Shown here: positions 17,275 through 22,978 of the stretch, one piece after another | Layout: every line of letters starts with the position of its first letter | Position numbering within the stretch: the first letter of the stretch is position 1 | Origin: DASUMP01 sp036277635 | Lineage (GTDB): Bacteria > Actinomycetota > Acidimicrobiia > IMCC26256 > PALSA-610 | Assembly: GCA_036277635.1 (NCBI GenBank) | Contig: DASUMP010000002.1 | Coordinates: 1-22,978 of the forward strand | DNA: 22,978 bases | Direction of reading: 5' to 3' | Made by a program: the position numbers and the translations under genes | Notes under the pieces: model-generated | Databases searched by the model: none | Told to the model about the DNA's origin: nothing | The model's input: the letters and a program-made list of their open reading frames with translations, nothing else

Positions 17275-17520
17275 TCAGCGGCAGCGGGCGCCGAGCGCGG
17301 TGCCGGCCGGGCTCCGCAGCACCAGCCGGCGGTTCCCGGCGTCGTCGATGGCGTAGTCGATCGCCCGCAGGTCCCACAGCTCGTCGAGCGCCCCCCGGAC
17401 GTCGTCGAGGCCGAGGCCGGCCGCGTTCGCACAGGCGATCGCATCGACGAGCGGGCGGGTCGCGTCGCGGATCGCGCAGATCACGGCCTGGGCGGCCGGG
17501 CTGACGGCTGCGTCGGTCAT
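17275..17520 (-). CDS. Small winged-helix-like protein (81 aa)
   Basis: No named family recognised. The predicted order is helix (AAQAVICAIRDA), helix (PLVDAIACANA), longer helix (DDVRGALDELWDLRAID), then a beta hairpin (YAIDDAGNRRLVLRSPAG), which is the layout of a minimal winged helix; DNA binding is therefore possible but unproven. ATG 17520 is preceded by TACCGT at exactly 6 nt, fixing the start and giving a leaderless message. It is divergent from the TetR gene with 98 bp between start codons, so the tandem operators in that spacer could regulate both directions. Confidence 0.7.
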   Translation of the reverse strand: MTDAAVSPAAQAVICAIRDATRPLVDAIACANAAGLGLDDVRGALDELWDLRAIDYAIDDAGNRRLVLRSPAGTALGARCR

Positions 17521-17526
17521 GCGCGA

Positions 17527-17532
17527 ACGGTA
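17527..17532 (-). promoter_or_regulatory. Leaderless -10 element for the 81-aa gene
   Basis: TACCGT on the minus strand, 6 nt before ATG 17520. Its spacing matches the other leaderless starts in the window. Confidence 0.6.
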
Positions 17533-17568
17533 GGCGACCATCGACCACTGGCAGGGCCATCCAGCCCT

Positions 17569-17586
17569 CCAGCAAACGTTTGCTGG
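17569..17586. promoter_or_regulatory. TetR operator 1 (perfect 18-bp palindrome)
   Basis: CCAGCAAACGTTTGCTGG is fully self-complementary. It overlaps the -35 hexamer of the tetR promoter, the expected place for autorepression by the adjacent TetR protein. Confidence 0.8.
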
Positions 17587-17612
17587 ACAACCGAACGAAC
17601 GTTTGATAGACC
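17584..17612 (+). promoter_or_regulatory. Promoter of the tetR-P450 operon
   Basis: TGGACA (17584-17589), a 17-bp spacer and TAGACC (17607-17612) resemble a sigma-70 type promoter. The -10 lies 6 nt before GTG 17619, so the message would be leaderless. Operator 1 overlaps the -35 and operator 2 lies in the spacer. Confidence 0.55.
17596..17605. promoter_or_regulatory. TetR operator 2 (imperfect copy)
   Basis: CGAACGTTTG repeats the CAAACGTTTG core of operator 1 with one change. The two centres are 23 bp apart, about two helical turns, so two dimers could bind the same face of the DNA. Confidence 0.65.
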
Positions 17613-17618
17613 GGACGC

Positions 17619-18230
17619 GTGACAGCGGTCGACCAGCGGACGCGGATCCTCGACGCCGCGATCGGCCTCATGGCCGACCAGGGCGCTCGGGGCATGAGCA
17701 TGCGGGGGCTCGCGGCGGCCTGCGAGCTCAACGTGGCGACGCTGTACCACTACTTCCCGAGCAAGCAGGACCTGTTCCGAGCCGCGATCGCCCACGGGCG
17801 TCACGACGCCTTGTTGCAGAACCCGTTCCCCGAAGGTCTCGCCGGCGATCCGCTCGCGCGCCTGACCGCGCTGCTCGACCACGTGTTCTCGGAGATCTCC
17901 GAGACCAACGACCTGTGGCGTGTCCTCATCACCGAGTACCTGCACGACGACCCCGACGTCGCGGTCCCGCTGCTCGAGATGAGCGCCGCGTTCGAAGACG
18001 CGCTGCGGCGCTGGCTCGTCGACCTGCTCCCGGAGATCCCCGCGCTCCACGACACCGGGATGGTCCGTGCGTTGCGCCTCGCGATGTACGGGGTACTCGT
18101 CGAGCACCTGCCCAACCCGCCCGACGTGCGCGACGCGATGTTCGCGGAGCGTGCTCGCGACATCGCCCACGCGTTCGTACGACTCACCGCCGCCGTTTCC
18201 GGTTCCGCCTCGCACCAGGAAGTGCGCTGA
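17619..18230 (+). CDS. TetR-family transcriptional regulator
   Basis: A 203-aa repressor of the usual family size. The N-terminal DNA-binding domain (1-60) has RTRILDAAIGLMADQGARGMS, then the helix-turn-helix LAAACELNVATLYHYFPSKQDLF (about 31-53). The C-terminal half is the all-helical ligand and dimer domain with no recognisable specificity. Its stop overlaps the P450 start (TGATG), so the two are co-expressed. The tandem AACGTT-centred operators in its promoter imply autoregulation and control of the P450. The inducer is probably a P450 substrate or product, but cannot be named. Confidence 0.95.
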   Translation: MTAVDQRTRILDAAIGLMADQGARGMSMRGLAAACELNVATLYHYFPSKQDLFRAAIAHGRHDALLQNPFPEGLAGDPLARLTALLDHVFSEISETNDLWRVLITEYLHDDPDVAVPLLEMSAAFEDALRRWLVDLLPEIPALHDTGMVRALRLAMYGVLVEHLPNPPDVRDAMFAERARDIAHAFVRLTAAVSGSASHQEVR

Positions 18231-19489
18231 TGACCGCTCCGATCACCCCGTTCACCTTCGACGTGCTCGACCCCACGCTGTTCTCACGCGGCGTCGCGCA
18301 CCAGGTCTTCGACTGGTTGCGCGCGAACGATCCGGTGCACCGCGACGAGCACAACGACTTGTGGGTCCTGTCGAAGTACGACGACGTCGCGTACGTCGAG
18401 CGCCAGCCCGAGGTGTTCATCAGCGGTCGAGGCGTCCGCCCGAAGGGCGATGCCGTCAACCTCTCGATCGCGTCGATGGACGACCCGGAGCACGCGCGCC
18501 AACGTCGTCTCATCGCGCGCGGCTTCACGCCGAAGCGCATCGGCGAGCTCACCGACCGGATCCGCAGCGTCACCCGCGAGCTGATCGACGCGATCGCACC
18601 GCGCGGCGAGTGCGACTTCGTCACCGACGTCGCCGCCCCCCTGCCGCTCATCGTCATCGCCGAGCTGCTCGGCCTCCCGGTCGACGATCGCGAGCAGCTG
18701 CGCCACTGGTCCGACACGATGATCGCGGGTGAGGGCGCCGTCGCCGGCGACCCGAAGCTCGACGCGGCCGGCCAGGCGTGGGCCGAGTACGTGACCTATC
18801 TCGCGGCACTGCTCGAGGACCGGCGCGCCCACCCGCGCGACGACCTCATCTCGGTGCTCCTGACCTCCGCCGACGCGGGCGAGCTCGGCTTCGACGCCGC
18901 CGCGCTCGACGCGGCGATCGCGTCGGGTGATCCGCGCACCGGCCTCACCCTCGGCGGCGACGACATCCTCTCGTTCCTCACGTTGTTGCTCGTCGCAGGG
19001 AACGAGACGACCCGCAACGCGCTCTCCGGTGGCGTGCTCGCCCTCAGCCGGTTCGTCGACCAGCGCGACCGGCTCGTCGCCGACATGACGCTCGTCCCGA
19101 GCGCCACCGAAGAGATCCTGCGGTTCGTCTCACCGGTCTTGAACTTCTCGCGCGTCGCGACCCGCGAGACGGAGATCCGCGGCCGCACGATCGACGCCGG
19201 CGACGTCGTGCTGCTCTGCTACCCCTCCGCGAACCGCGACGCCGACGTGTTCGACGCGCCCGACGAGCTGCGCATCGACCGCACCCCGAACCTGCACCTC
19301 GCGTTCGGCGCCGGACCGCACTTCTGCCTCGGCGCCAACCTCGCGCGCACCGAGATCCGGATCATGCTCGAGGAGCTCTACTCCCGCCTCCCCGACCTGC
19401 GCGTCCCCGACGACGTCGGTCCGCAGCGCGCGCCCTCGACCATCGTGGCGACGATCGAGCACCTCCCCGTCGTCTTCACTCGCGCCTGA
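18230..19489 (+). CDS. Cytochrome P450
   Basis: A 419-aa soluble bacterial P450 monooxygenase. The I-helix has AGNETT (256-261), the K-helix ExxR is E295-R298 (EEILR), and the haem loop is FGAGPHFCLGANLAR with the thiolate ligand C366. The C-helix motif HARQRRLIARGF (88-99) is intact. The ATG shares one base with the tetR stop, and AGGA lies 9 nt upstream. No ferredoxin or reductase is adjacent, so electrons must come from elsewhere. The general look is that of actinobacterial CYPs acting on lipids, steroids or terpenoids, but the subfamily cannot be assigned by eye. Confidence 0.96.
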   Translation: MTAPITPFTFDVLDPTLFSRGVAHQVFDWLRANDPVHRDEHNDLWVLSKYDDVAYVERQPEVFISGRGVRPKGDAVNLSIASMDDPEHARQRRLIARGFTPKRIGELTDRIRSVTRELIDAIAPRGECDFVTDVAAPLPLIVIAELLGLPVDDREQLRHWSDTMIAGEGAVAGDPKLDAAGQAWAEYVTYLAALLEDRRAHPRDDLISVLLTSADAGELGFDAAALDAAIASGDPRTGLTLGGDDILSFLTLLLVAGNETTRNALSGGVLALSRFVDQRDRLVADMTLVPSATEEILRFVSPVLNFSRVATRETEIRGRTIDAGDVVLLCYPSANRDADVFDAPDELRIDRTPNLHLAFGAGPHFCLGANLARTEIRIMLEELYSRLPDLRVPDDVGPQRAPSTIVATIEHLPVVFTRA

Positions 19490-19490
19490 C

Positions 19491-19661
19491 TCACCCGCCC
19501 TCGACGTCGTCGCCCTCGGTGGAGTACTCCGTCGTCGGCTCGTCGTGTTCGCGCAGCGGCGACTCGTCGCCCCGCCCCACGTCCTGACTCCCCCGGTGCT
19601 CGCTCGGCTGCGGGTCGTCTGCCTCGACGCGTTCGTTGGGGTTCGGTCCAGGGTCGTGCAC
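19491..19661 (-). CDS. Small acidic, disordered protein (56 aa)
   Basis: A short frame encoding a very polar product (HDPGPNPNERVEADDPQPSE through REHDEPTTEYSTEGDDVEGG) with almost no hydrophobic residues, predicted to be disordered. The start is convincing: GTG 19661 has GAGGAGG 4 nt upstream, the strongest Shine-Dalgarno in the window. No domain is recognised and no function can be proposed. It is convergent with the P450, and only one base separates the two stop codons. It is divergent from the DUF427 gene with 85 bp between starts. A longer in-frame start further upstream would ignore the strong ribosome site. Confidence 0.65.
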   Translation of the reverse strand: MHDPGPNPNERVEADDPQPSEHRGSQDVGRGDESPLREHDEPTTEYSTEGDDVEGG

Positions 19662-19746
19662 GGTGCCTCCTCGGTCGTCGACGCGACCTACCCGACCCCC
19701 AGCGGCAGGAACCATCCCGAGGACGGGTCGGCGCCGAACCTGAGGC

Positions 19747-20235
19747 GTGGAGCGCATCGAGCCCGGGCCCGGTCAGGAGTCGGTGTGGGACTACCCGAGA
19801 CCGCCGCGACTCGAGCCGGTCACCGAGCGGCTGCGTGTCGTGCTCGGGGGCGTGACGATCGCGGACACGCGACACGGATTCCGCGTGTTGGAGACGAGTC
19901 ACCCGCCGACGTACTACTTCCCCCTCACCGACGTCCTCGCGGGCGTGTTGGAACGCGCCGATGGTGCGAGCTGGTGCGAATGGAAAGGCGCGGCGCACTA
20001 CTACGACGTGCGGGTCGGTGACCGACTCGCGCCTCGCGCCGCGTGGGGCTACGCGACACCGAACGCCGCGTACGCCGCCCTGGCGAACACCGTCGCCTTC
20101 TTCGCCGCCCGCATGGACGCTTGCTTCGTCGACGACGAGCAGGTGGTCCCCCAGCCCGGGGACTTCTACGGCGGATGGATCACCCGCCGCGTCGTCGGCC
20201 CCTTCAAGGGCGGCGCGGGAACTCGCGGCTGGTGA
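19747..20235 (+). CDS. DUF427-domain protein
   Basis: The 162-aa product matches DUF427, a small beta-rich cytosolic domain widespread in actinobacteria, with no settled function. Characteristic stretches are VWDYPRPPRLEPV (13-25), the ETSHPPTYYFPLTDV stretch (49-63), CEWKGAAHYYDV (77-88), and TPNAAYAALANTVAFF (103-118). The aromatic and histidine residues in the second and third motifs are the likely ligand site. The GTG start has only a weak GAGG immediately before it. It appears to be a single-gene unit, followed by an inverted repeat 5 nt after its stop. Confidence 0.9.
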   Translation: MERIEPGPGQESVWDYPRPPRLEPVTERLRVVLGGVTIADTRHGFRVLETSHPPTYYFPLTDVLAGVLERADGASWCEWKGAAHYYDVRVGDRLAPRAAWGYATPNAAYAALANTVAFFAARMDACFVDDEQVVPQPGDFYGGWITRRVVGPFKGGAGTRGW

Positions 20236-20526
20236 GCGCGATCAGCGTGCGTGGAGGGCGGTAGACCGCTGATCTGCGGGTACCTCGCGCGTCGTTCACA
20301 GTCGCCTCGCATCGTTTCGCGACGACTCGTTTCCTCGATGTGAGTGTTCACGCGAACGCAAGCACTCCTCGGCGACGAACGACACGCCCTCAGAAACCTG
20401 AGTCCTGCGCGGCGATCGCTGGGTACGACACCCTCTGGAGCGCCGAGTTCCGAGGAACAACATTCTCTCGGGCGAGGAGGTCCGAAGAGAGCGTGACCAA
20501 CCCCAACCTGACGATCATGAGGAAAC
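20236..20526. other. 291-bp intergenic region before the CHRD-like gene
   Basis: Contains the inverted repeat at 20240-20274, a second overlapping imperfect one at 20260-20284 (GGTA/TACC with CCGC/GCGG), and a more A/T-rich stretch leading to the next gene. A GAGGAGG at about 20478 precedes a GTG that opens only an out-of-frame reading through the CHRD-like gene, so I do not call it a gene. No clear promoter hexamers are identified. Confidence 0.5.
20240..20274 (+). terminator. Candidate terminator or attenuator hairpin after DUF427
   Basis: GATCAGCG (20240-20247) and CGCTGATC (20267-20274) are perfect 8-bp inverted arms around a 19-nt loop, just past the DUF427 stop. There is no T tract, so termination is plausible but unproven. 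Confidence 0.4.
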
Positions 20527-21219
20527 ATGGAACCCAAGAGTCGCATTGCTCGCGTTCTCGCGATGTCCGCCGCAGCGATGGTGTCCGTCGCGGCATTGGG
20601 CGGAGGTGTAGCCGCCGGCCACGAGACCAACCACGGTCGAGCAAAGACAGTCACCCTGACCGCAGAGCTCAGTGAGTTGAATGGGTCTGGCGCGTCGGGA
20701 ACGGCGACGGCGGTCGTGCGCAACCAGAAGATCCTCCAGATCGATGTCCATGCCGAAGGGCTGTCTCCCGATGCCCCGCATGCGCAGCACATCCACTACG
20801 GCGACGACGCACGCAATGAGTGCCCGTCGTTGTTCGACGACACCAACAACGATGGCTTCATCAACACCGTCGAGGGCGTGCCTGCCTACGGGCCCGTCGT
20901 GGTCTCCTTGACGACGAACGGCGACACGAGCCCTGCCAGCGTTCTGGCCGTTTCGCGCTACCCCGTGTCGTCCGACGGTTCCTTCTCATACAGCCGCAGC
21001 GACATCAACTTCACGGGGGTGTCAGGCACCGGATACGCCGGTGGAGAGGGCACACCGAAGCAGATCGCCGATTCCGTGCGCGAAGGCGAAGGTGTCGTCG
21101 TCATCCACGGCGTCGACTACAACGGCAATGGCGTCTACGACGGAGCCGAGATGAGCGAGCTCGACCCGTCGCTGCCCCGTGAGGCAACCGATCCGGCAGC
21201 CTGCGGAATCCTGAACTGA
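20527..21219 (+). CDS. Secreted CHRD-like protein with two EF-hand-type calcium loops
   Basis: The 230-aa product starts with a clear Sec signal peptide: basic RIAR, a hydrophobic core at 10-30, and likely cleavage near VAAG-HE (about 31). The exported part has the histidine-rich APHAQHIHYG motif (83-92) seen in CHRD-domain proteins of actinobacteria, and ends with ELDPSLPREATDPAACG. Two loops have perfect EF-hand ligand spacing: D105-N107-D109-F111-N113-E116 and D197-N199-N201-V203-D205-E208. Calcium binding is inferred. ATG 20527 has GAGGA close upstream. Third positions are noticeably less G/C-rich than in neighbouring genes, hinting at a different origin or weaker codon selection. It is monocistronic, with a strong hairpin after it. 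The role is unknown. Confidence 0.85.
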   Translation: MEPKSRIARVLAMSAAAMVSVAALGGGVAAGHETNHGRAKTVTLTAELSELNGSGASGTATAVVRNQKILQIDVHAEGLSPDAPHAQHIHYGDDARNECPSLFDDTNNDGFINTVEGVPAYGPVVVSLTTNGDTSPASVLAVSRYPVSSDGSFSYSRSDINFTGVSGTGYAGGEGTPKQIADSVREGEGVVVIHGVDYNGNGVYDGAEMSELDPSLPREATDPAACGILN

Positions 21220-21245
21220 GGCGTCCTCAACACCATCTCAACATG

Positions 21246-21280
21246 ACCGCCCGCCCCGGCACACCGCCAGGGCGGGCGGT
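21246..21280 (+). terminator. Strong GC hairpin terminator after the CHRD-like gene
   Basis: ACCGCCCGCCC (21246-21256) pairs perfectly with GGGCGGGCGGT (21270-21280) around a 13-nt loop, 26 nt past the stop. It ends in TTGCG rather than a T run, as is common for actinobacterial terminators. Confidence 0.75.
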
Positions 21281-21332
21281 TGCGCGTCTCGCGGCGACCT
21301 CATGTGTCCGATCTGTGTCATGACGCGACGAA

Positions 21333-21363
21333 AGCCGGCACGAACGCGAACGCCGTACCGGCT
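21333..21363 (-). terminator. Terminator downstream of tRNA-Val
   Basis: On the minus strand AGCCGGTAC pairs with GTGCCGGCT (nine pairs including one G-U) around a 13-nt loop, followed by TTCG. It starts 17 nt beyond the tRNA 3' end. Confidence 0.6.
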
Positions 21364-21380
21364 CTGACCTGCGGTTTCGC

Positions 21381-21457
21381 TGGTGGGCGGTAGAAGACTC
21401 GAACTTCCGACCTCAGCCGTGTGAAGGCTGCGCTCTAGCCAACTGAGCTAACCGCCC
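21381..21457 (-). tRNA. tRNA-Val (anticodon CAC), CCA encoded
   Basis: Read on the minus strand, the 77-nt gene folds into a standard cloverleaf. The acceptor stem is GGGCGGT paired with ACCGCCC, followed by discriminator A and encoded CCA. The D arm is GCTC/GAGC. The anticodon arm CAGCC-TTCACAC-GGCTG gives CAC at positions 34-36, reading GUG. The T arm GGAAG-TTCGAGT-CTTCT closes with one G-U pair. It lies 32 nt downstream of the M20 gene on the same strand and is followed by its own terminator hairpin. Confidence 0.96.
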
Positions 21458-21467
21458 GGGACCGGTG

Positions 21468-21473
21468 AGGATA
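21468..21473 (-). promoter_or_regulatory. Candidate -10 for tRNA-Val
   Basis: TATCCT on the minus strand, 10 nt before the tRNA 5' end. It lies in the 32-bp gap after the M20 stop. No clear -35 is seen, so read-through from M20 remains possible. Confidence 0.4.
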
Positions 21474-21489
21474 GCGCCCGCGTTCTCGA

Positions 21490-22701
21490 TCAGGCGGAGT
21501 GGTTCGCGTCGGCGGTGAGGAACTTGCTGGCGAGCGCGGCGTAGTACGCGACGCCGACGGCGAGGGCGTCTTCGTCGATCTGCATGCGGTTCGAGTGGCA
21601 GGCGGGCGCGGTGCGCGGGCGGGCGCCGGGCGGGCAGGCGCCGAGGAACAGGATCGCGCCGGGACGCTCCTCCAACACGTAGGAGAAGTCTTCGGCACCC
21701 ATCATCGGCGACGGCATCTCGATCCAGCCGCGGTCGCCGAGGAGGTCGGTGGCGGTGGCGCGAGCGTGCTCGACGCCCGACTCGTGGTTGATGGTGGGCG
21801 CGTAGCCGCGCGTGATCGTGACCTCCGCGTGCATCTCGTGCGCGATCGCGATGTTCGTGGCGATGCGCTCGATGCCGGCGTGCGCGAGCTCGCGCGACGC
21901 GGCGGACACCGCCCGGATCGTGCCCTGCATGAGCACCCGCTCCGGGATCACGTTGTTCGTGGTGCCGGCGCGCATCTTCGCGATCGTGATGACGATCGGG
22001 TCGAACGTGTTGATGCGCCGGGTCGCGAACACCTGCAACGCCTGCACGATCTCCGCGGCGACCGGCATCGGGTCGTTCGCGAGGTAGGGCGTCGACGCGT
22101 GGCCGCCCGTGCCGGTGACGACGATGTCGACGACGTCGGCCGACGCCATCATGCAGCCGGCGCGCCCGGCGATCGTCCCCGTCGGCAGGTTGGGACTCAC
22201 GTGCAGCGCGAACGCGGCGTCGACGCGCGGCTCGAGGAGTCCCTCTTCGATCATCGAGCGCGCGCCGTGGAACCCTTCTTCGCCGGGTTGGAACATCAAC
22301 CGCACTGTGCCCGCGAGGTCGTCGCGACGCTCTGCCAGCAAGCGCGCGGCGCCTGCGAGCATCGCGGTGTGCGCGTCGTGCCCGCACGCGTGCATCGTGC
22401 CGTCGACCGTGCTCGCGAACTCGAGACCGGTGTCCTCGGGCATCGGCAGCGCGTCCATGTCGGCGCGCAACACGACCACGGGTCCGTCGGCGGCACCGCG
22501 CAGGTCGGCGACGACCGACGAGACGGCGGTGCCGCAGCGCACGTCGAGCGGGAGGCCGTCGAGCGCGTCGAGCACCGCGCGCTGGGTGCGCGGGAGATCG
22601 AGACCGAGCTCGGGGTGGGCGTGCAGGTCACGCCGGAGCGACACGACGTCGGCGAGGCCGGCGCGCGCGTCGTCGAGGAGCGCGTCGAGGGTGTTCGGCA
22701 T
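21490..22701 (-). CDS. M20-family amidohydrolase (M20D type)
   Basis: A 403-aa binuclear metal hydrolase of the M20D group, which includes hippurate, IAA-amino-acid and N-acyl-amino-acid amidohydrolases. Visible motifs are LRRDLHAHPELG (22-33), LRADMDALPM (78-87), HACGHDAHT with metal ligands C106 and H108, the catalytic Glu pair in GEEG (E141/E142), LHV (H167), the dimerisation-domain TGTGGHASTPY, and C-terminal H369. It is cytosolic, and the exact N-acyl substrate cannot be read. ATG 22701 has TACGCT exactly 6 nt upstream, so it is probably leaderless with its own promoter, although the PaaX-like gene ends only 18 nt before it. Confidence 0.93.
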   Translation of the reverse strand: MPNTLDALLDDARAGLADVVSLRRDLHAHPELGLDLPRTQRAVLDALDGLPLDVRCGTAVSSVVADLRGAADGPVVVLRADMDALPMPEDTGLEFASTVDGTMHACGHDAHTAMLAGAARLLAERRDDLAGTVRLMFQPGEEGFHGARSMIEEGLLEPRVDAAFALHVSPNLPTGTIAGRAGCMMASADVVDIVVTGTGGHASTPYLANDPMPVAAEIVQALQVFATRRINTFDPIVITIAKMRAGTTNNVIPERVLMQGTIRAVSAASRELAHAGIERIATNIAIAHEMHAEVTITRGYAPTINHESGVEHARATATDLLGDRGWIEMPSPMMGAEDFSYVLEERPGAILFLGACPPGARPRTAPACHSNRMQIDEDALAVGVAYYAALASKFLTADANHSA

Positions 22702-22707
22702 CGGTCG

Positions 22708-22713
22708 AGCGTA
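22708..22713 (-). promoter_or_regulatory. Leaderless -10 element for the M20 gene
   Basis: TACGCT on the minus strand, 6 nt before ATG 22701, in the 18-nt gap after the upstream stop codon. Confidence 0.6.
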
Positions 22714-22719
22714 CGGCGT

Positions 22720-22978
22720 TCAGGTGGCGCGTGTGCGCCGGAACCAACCGGTCACCGCTCTCGCGAACTGCTTCTGGAACGACGTGTACCCGTCGCGCAG
22801 CGCGGCGTCGGGGTGGTCGGGCGCGACGAGCGCGCGCGGGAGCAGCGGGTCGCGCCGGAGGTGCTGGAGCGCGCGGGCGCCGCTCACGAACGCCGCCGGC
22901 AGATCGTCGTCGGCGATCGGACCCGGCGAGTGGCGATCGAGGTCGTCGAGCAGGCGACGCGCGGTCGTGGCCCAGTCC
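22720..22978 (-). CDS. C-terminal end of a PaaX-like regulator (partial)
   Basis: An open frame enters from the right edge and ends at TGA 22722-22720, giving 85 residues. It includes ALQHLRRDPLLPRALVAPDH, similar in layout to the end of PaaX-family repressors, where a helix is followed by a DPxLPxxLLPxxWPG stretch; here the WPG is replaced by HPD. PaaX proteins control phenylacetyl-CoA catabolism, and actinobacteria have many paralogues with other targets. The DNA-binding part is outside the window, so the assignment is tentative. The last residues (GWFRRTRAT) are basic. The M20 gene follows 18 nt downstream. Confidence 0.5.
   Translation of the reverse strand, partial: DWATTARRLLDDLDRHSPGPIADDDLPAAFVSGARALQHLRRDPLLPRALVAPDHPDAALRDGYTSFQKQFARAVTGWFRRTRAT

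Noticed and set aside
20454..20490. GGAAC as an ECF-type -35 for the CHRD-like gene
   Set aside because: No CGTT-like -10 at 16-17 nt; the match is probably chance.
20340..20675. Plus-strand frame before and into the CHRD-like gene
   Set aside because: It is out of frame with the signal-peptide gene and has no conserved features, though a GAGGAGG-like sequence sits inside it.

Overview
The window is a very GC-rich, gene-dense piece of bacterial chromosome. High third-codon-position G/C, frequent GTG starts, 1-4 nt start/stop overlaps and many promoters that abut the start codon point to an actinobacterium. The mix of PhyH, CoA-linked dehydrogenase, P450/TetR and DUF427 genes would suit an uncultured Acidimicrobiia-type lineage, but that placement is inference. 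I see no insertion sequence, prophage, CRISPR array or rRNA.

Region by region: 1-2794 (minus) is a histidine operon, hisD-hisC-hisB, with 4-nt overlaps; hisB runs off the left edge. 2886-5225 holds a small conserved-looking protein, nth (minus) and rlmN, followed by an overlapping four-helix membrane protein. 5254-8526 carries a secernin/C69-type Ntn hydrolase and a DUF255/YyaL thioredoxin-domain protein. 8527-12642 (minus) holds an unrecognised 226-aa gene and, behind its own promoter, a two-gene unit: an 857-aa SMC-like coiled-coil protein with apparently dead ATPase motifs and a C-terminal B-box-type zinc finger, then a PPK2 polyphosphate kinase 3 nt downstream. 12758-14491 is a divergent GH36 alpha-galactosidase. 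14510-16969 (minus) has a PhyH-type dioxygenase and mmsA, the latter preceded by a leaderless 15-codon uORF. 17018-19489 is a regulator/P450 locus: two small minus-strand genes, a TetR regulator with tandem operators, and a coupled cytochrome P450. 19491-21219 holds a disordered 56-aa protein, a DUF427 protein and a secreted CHRD-like protein with two EF-hand-type loops and more relaxed base composition. The right end has tRNA-Val(CAC), an M20 amidohydrolase and the C-terminus of a PaaX-like regulator.

Most genes are housekeeping or ordinary accessory metabolism. The most promising undescribed items are the pseudo-ATPase SMC/B-box protein coupled to PPK2, the leaderless uORF coupled to mmsA, and the systematic leaderless promoter architecture: eight starts have a TANNNT -10 hexamer 6-8 nt before the start codon. 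That architecture also fixes several start codons (nth, rlmN, PhyH and the 81-aa gene).
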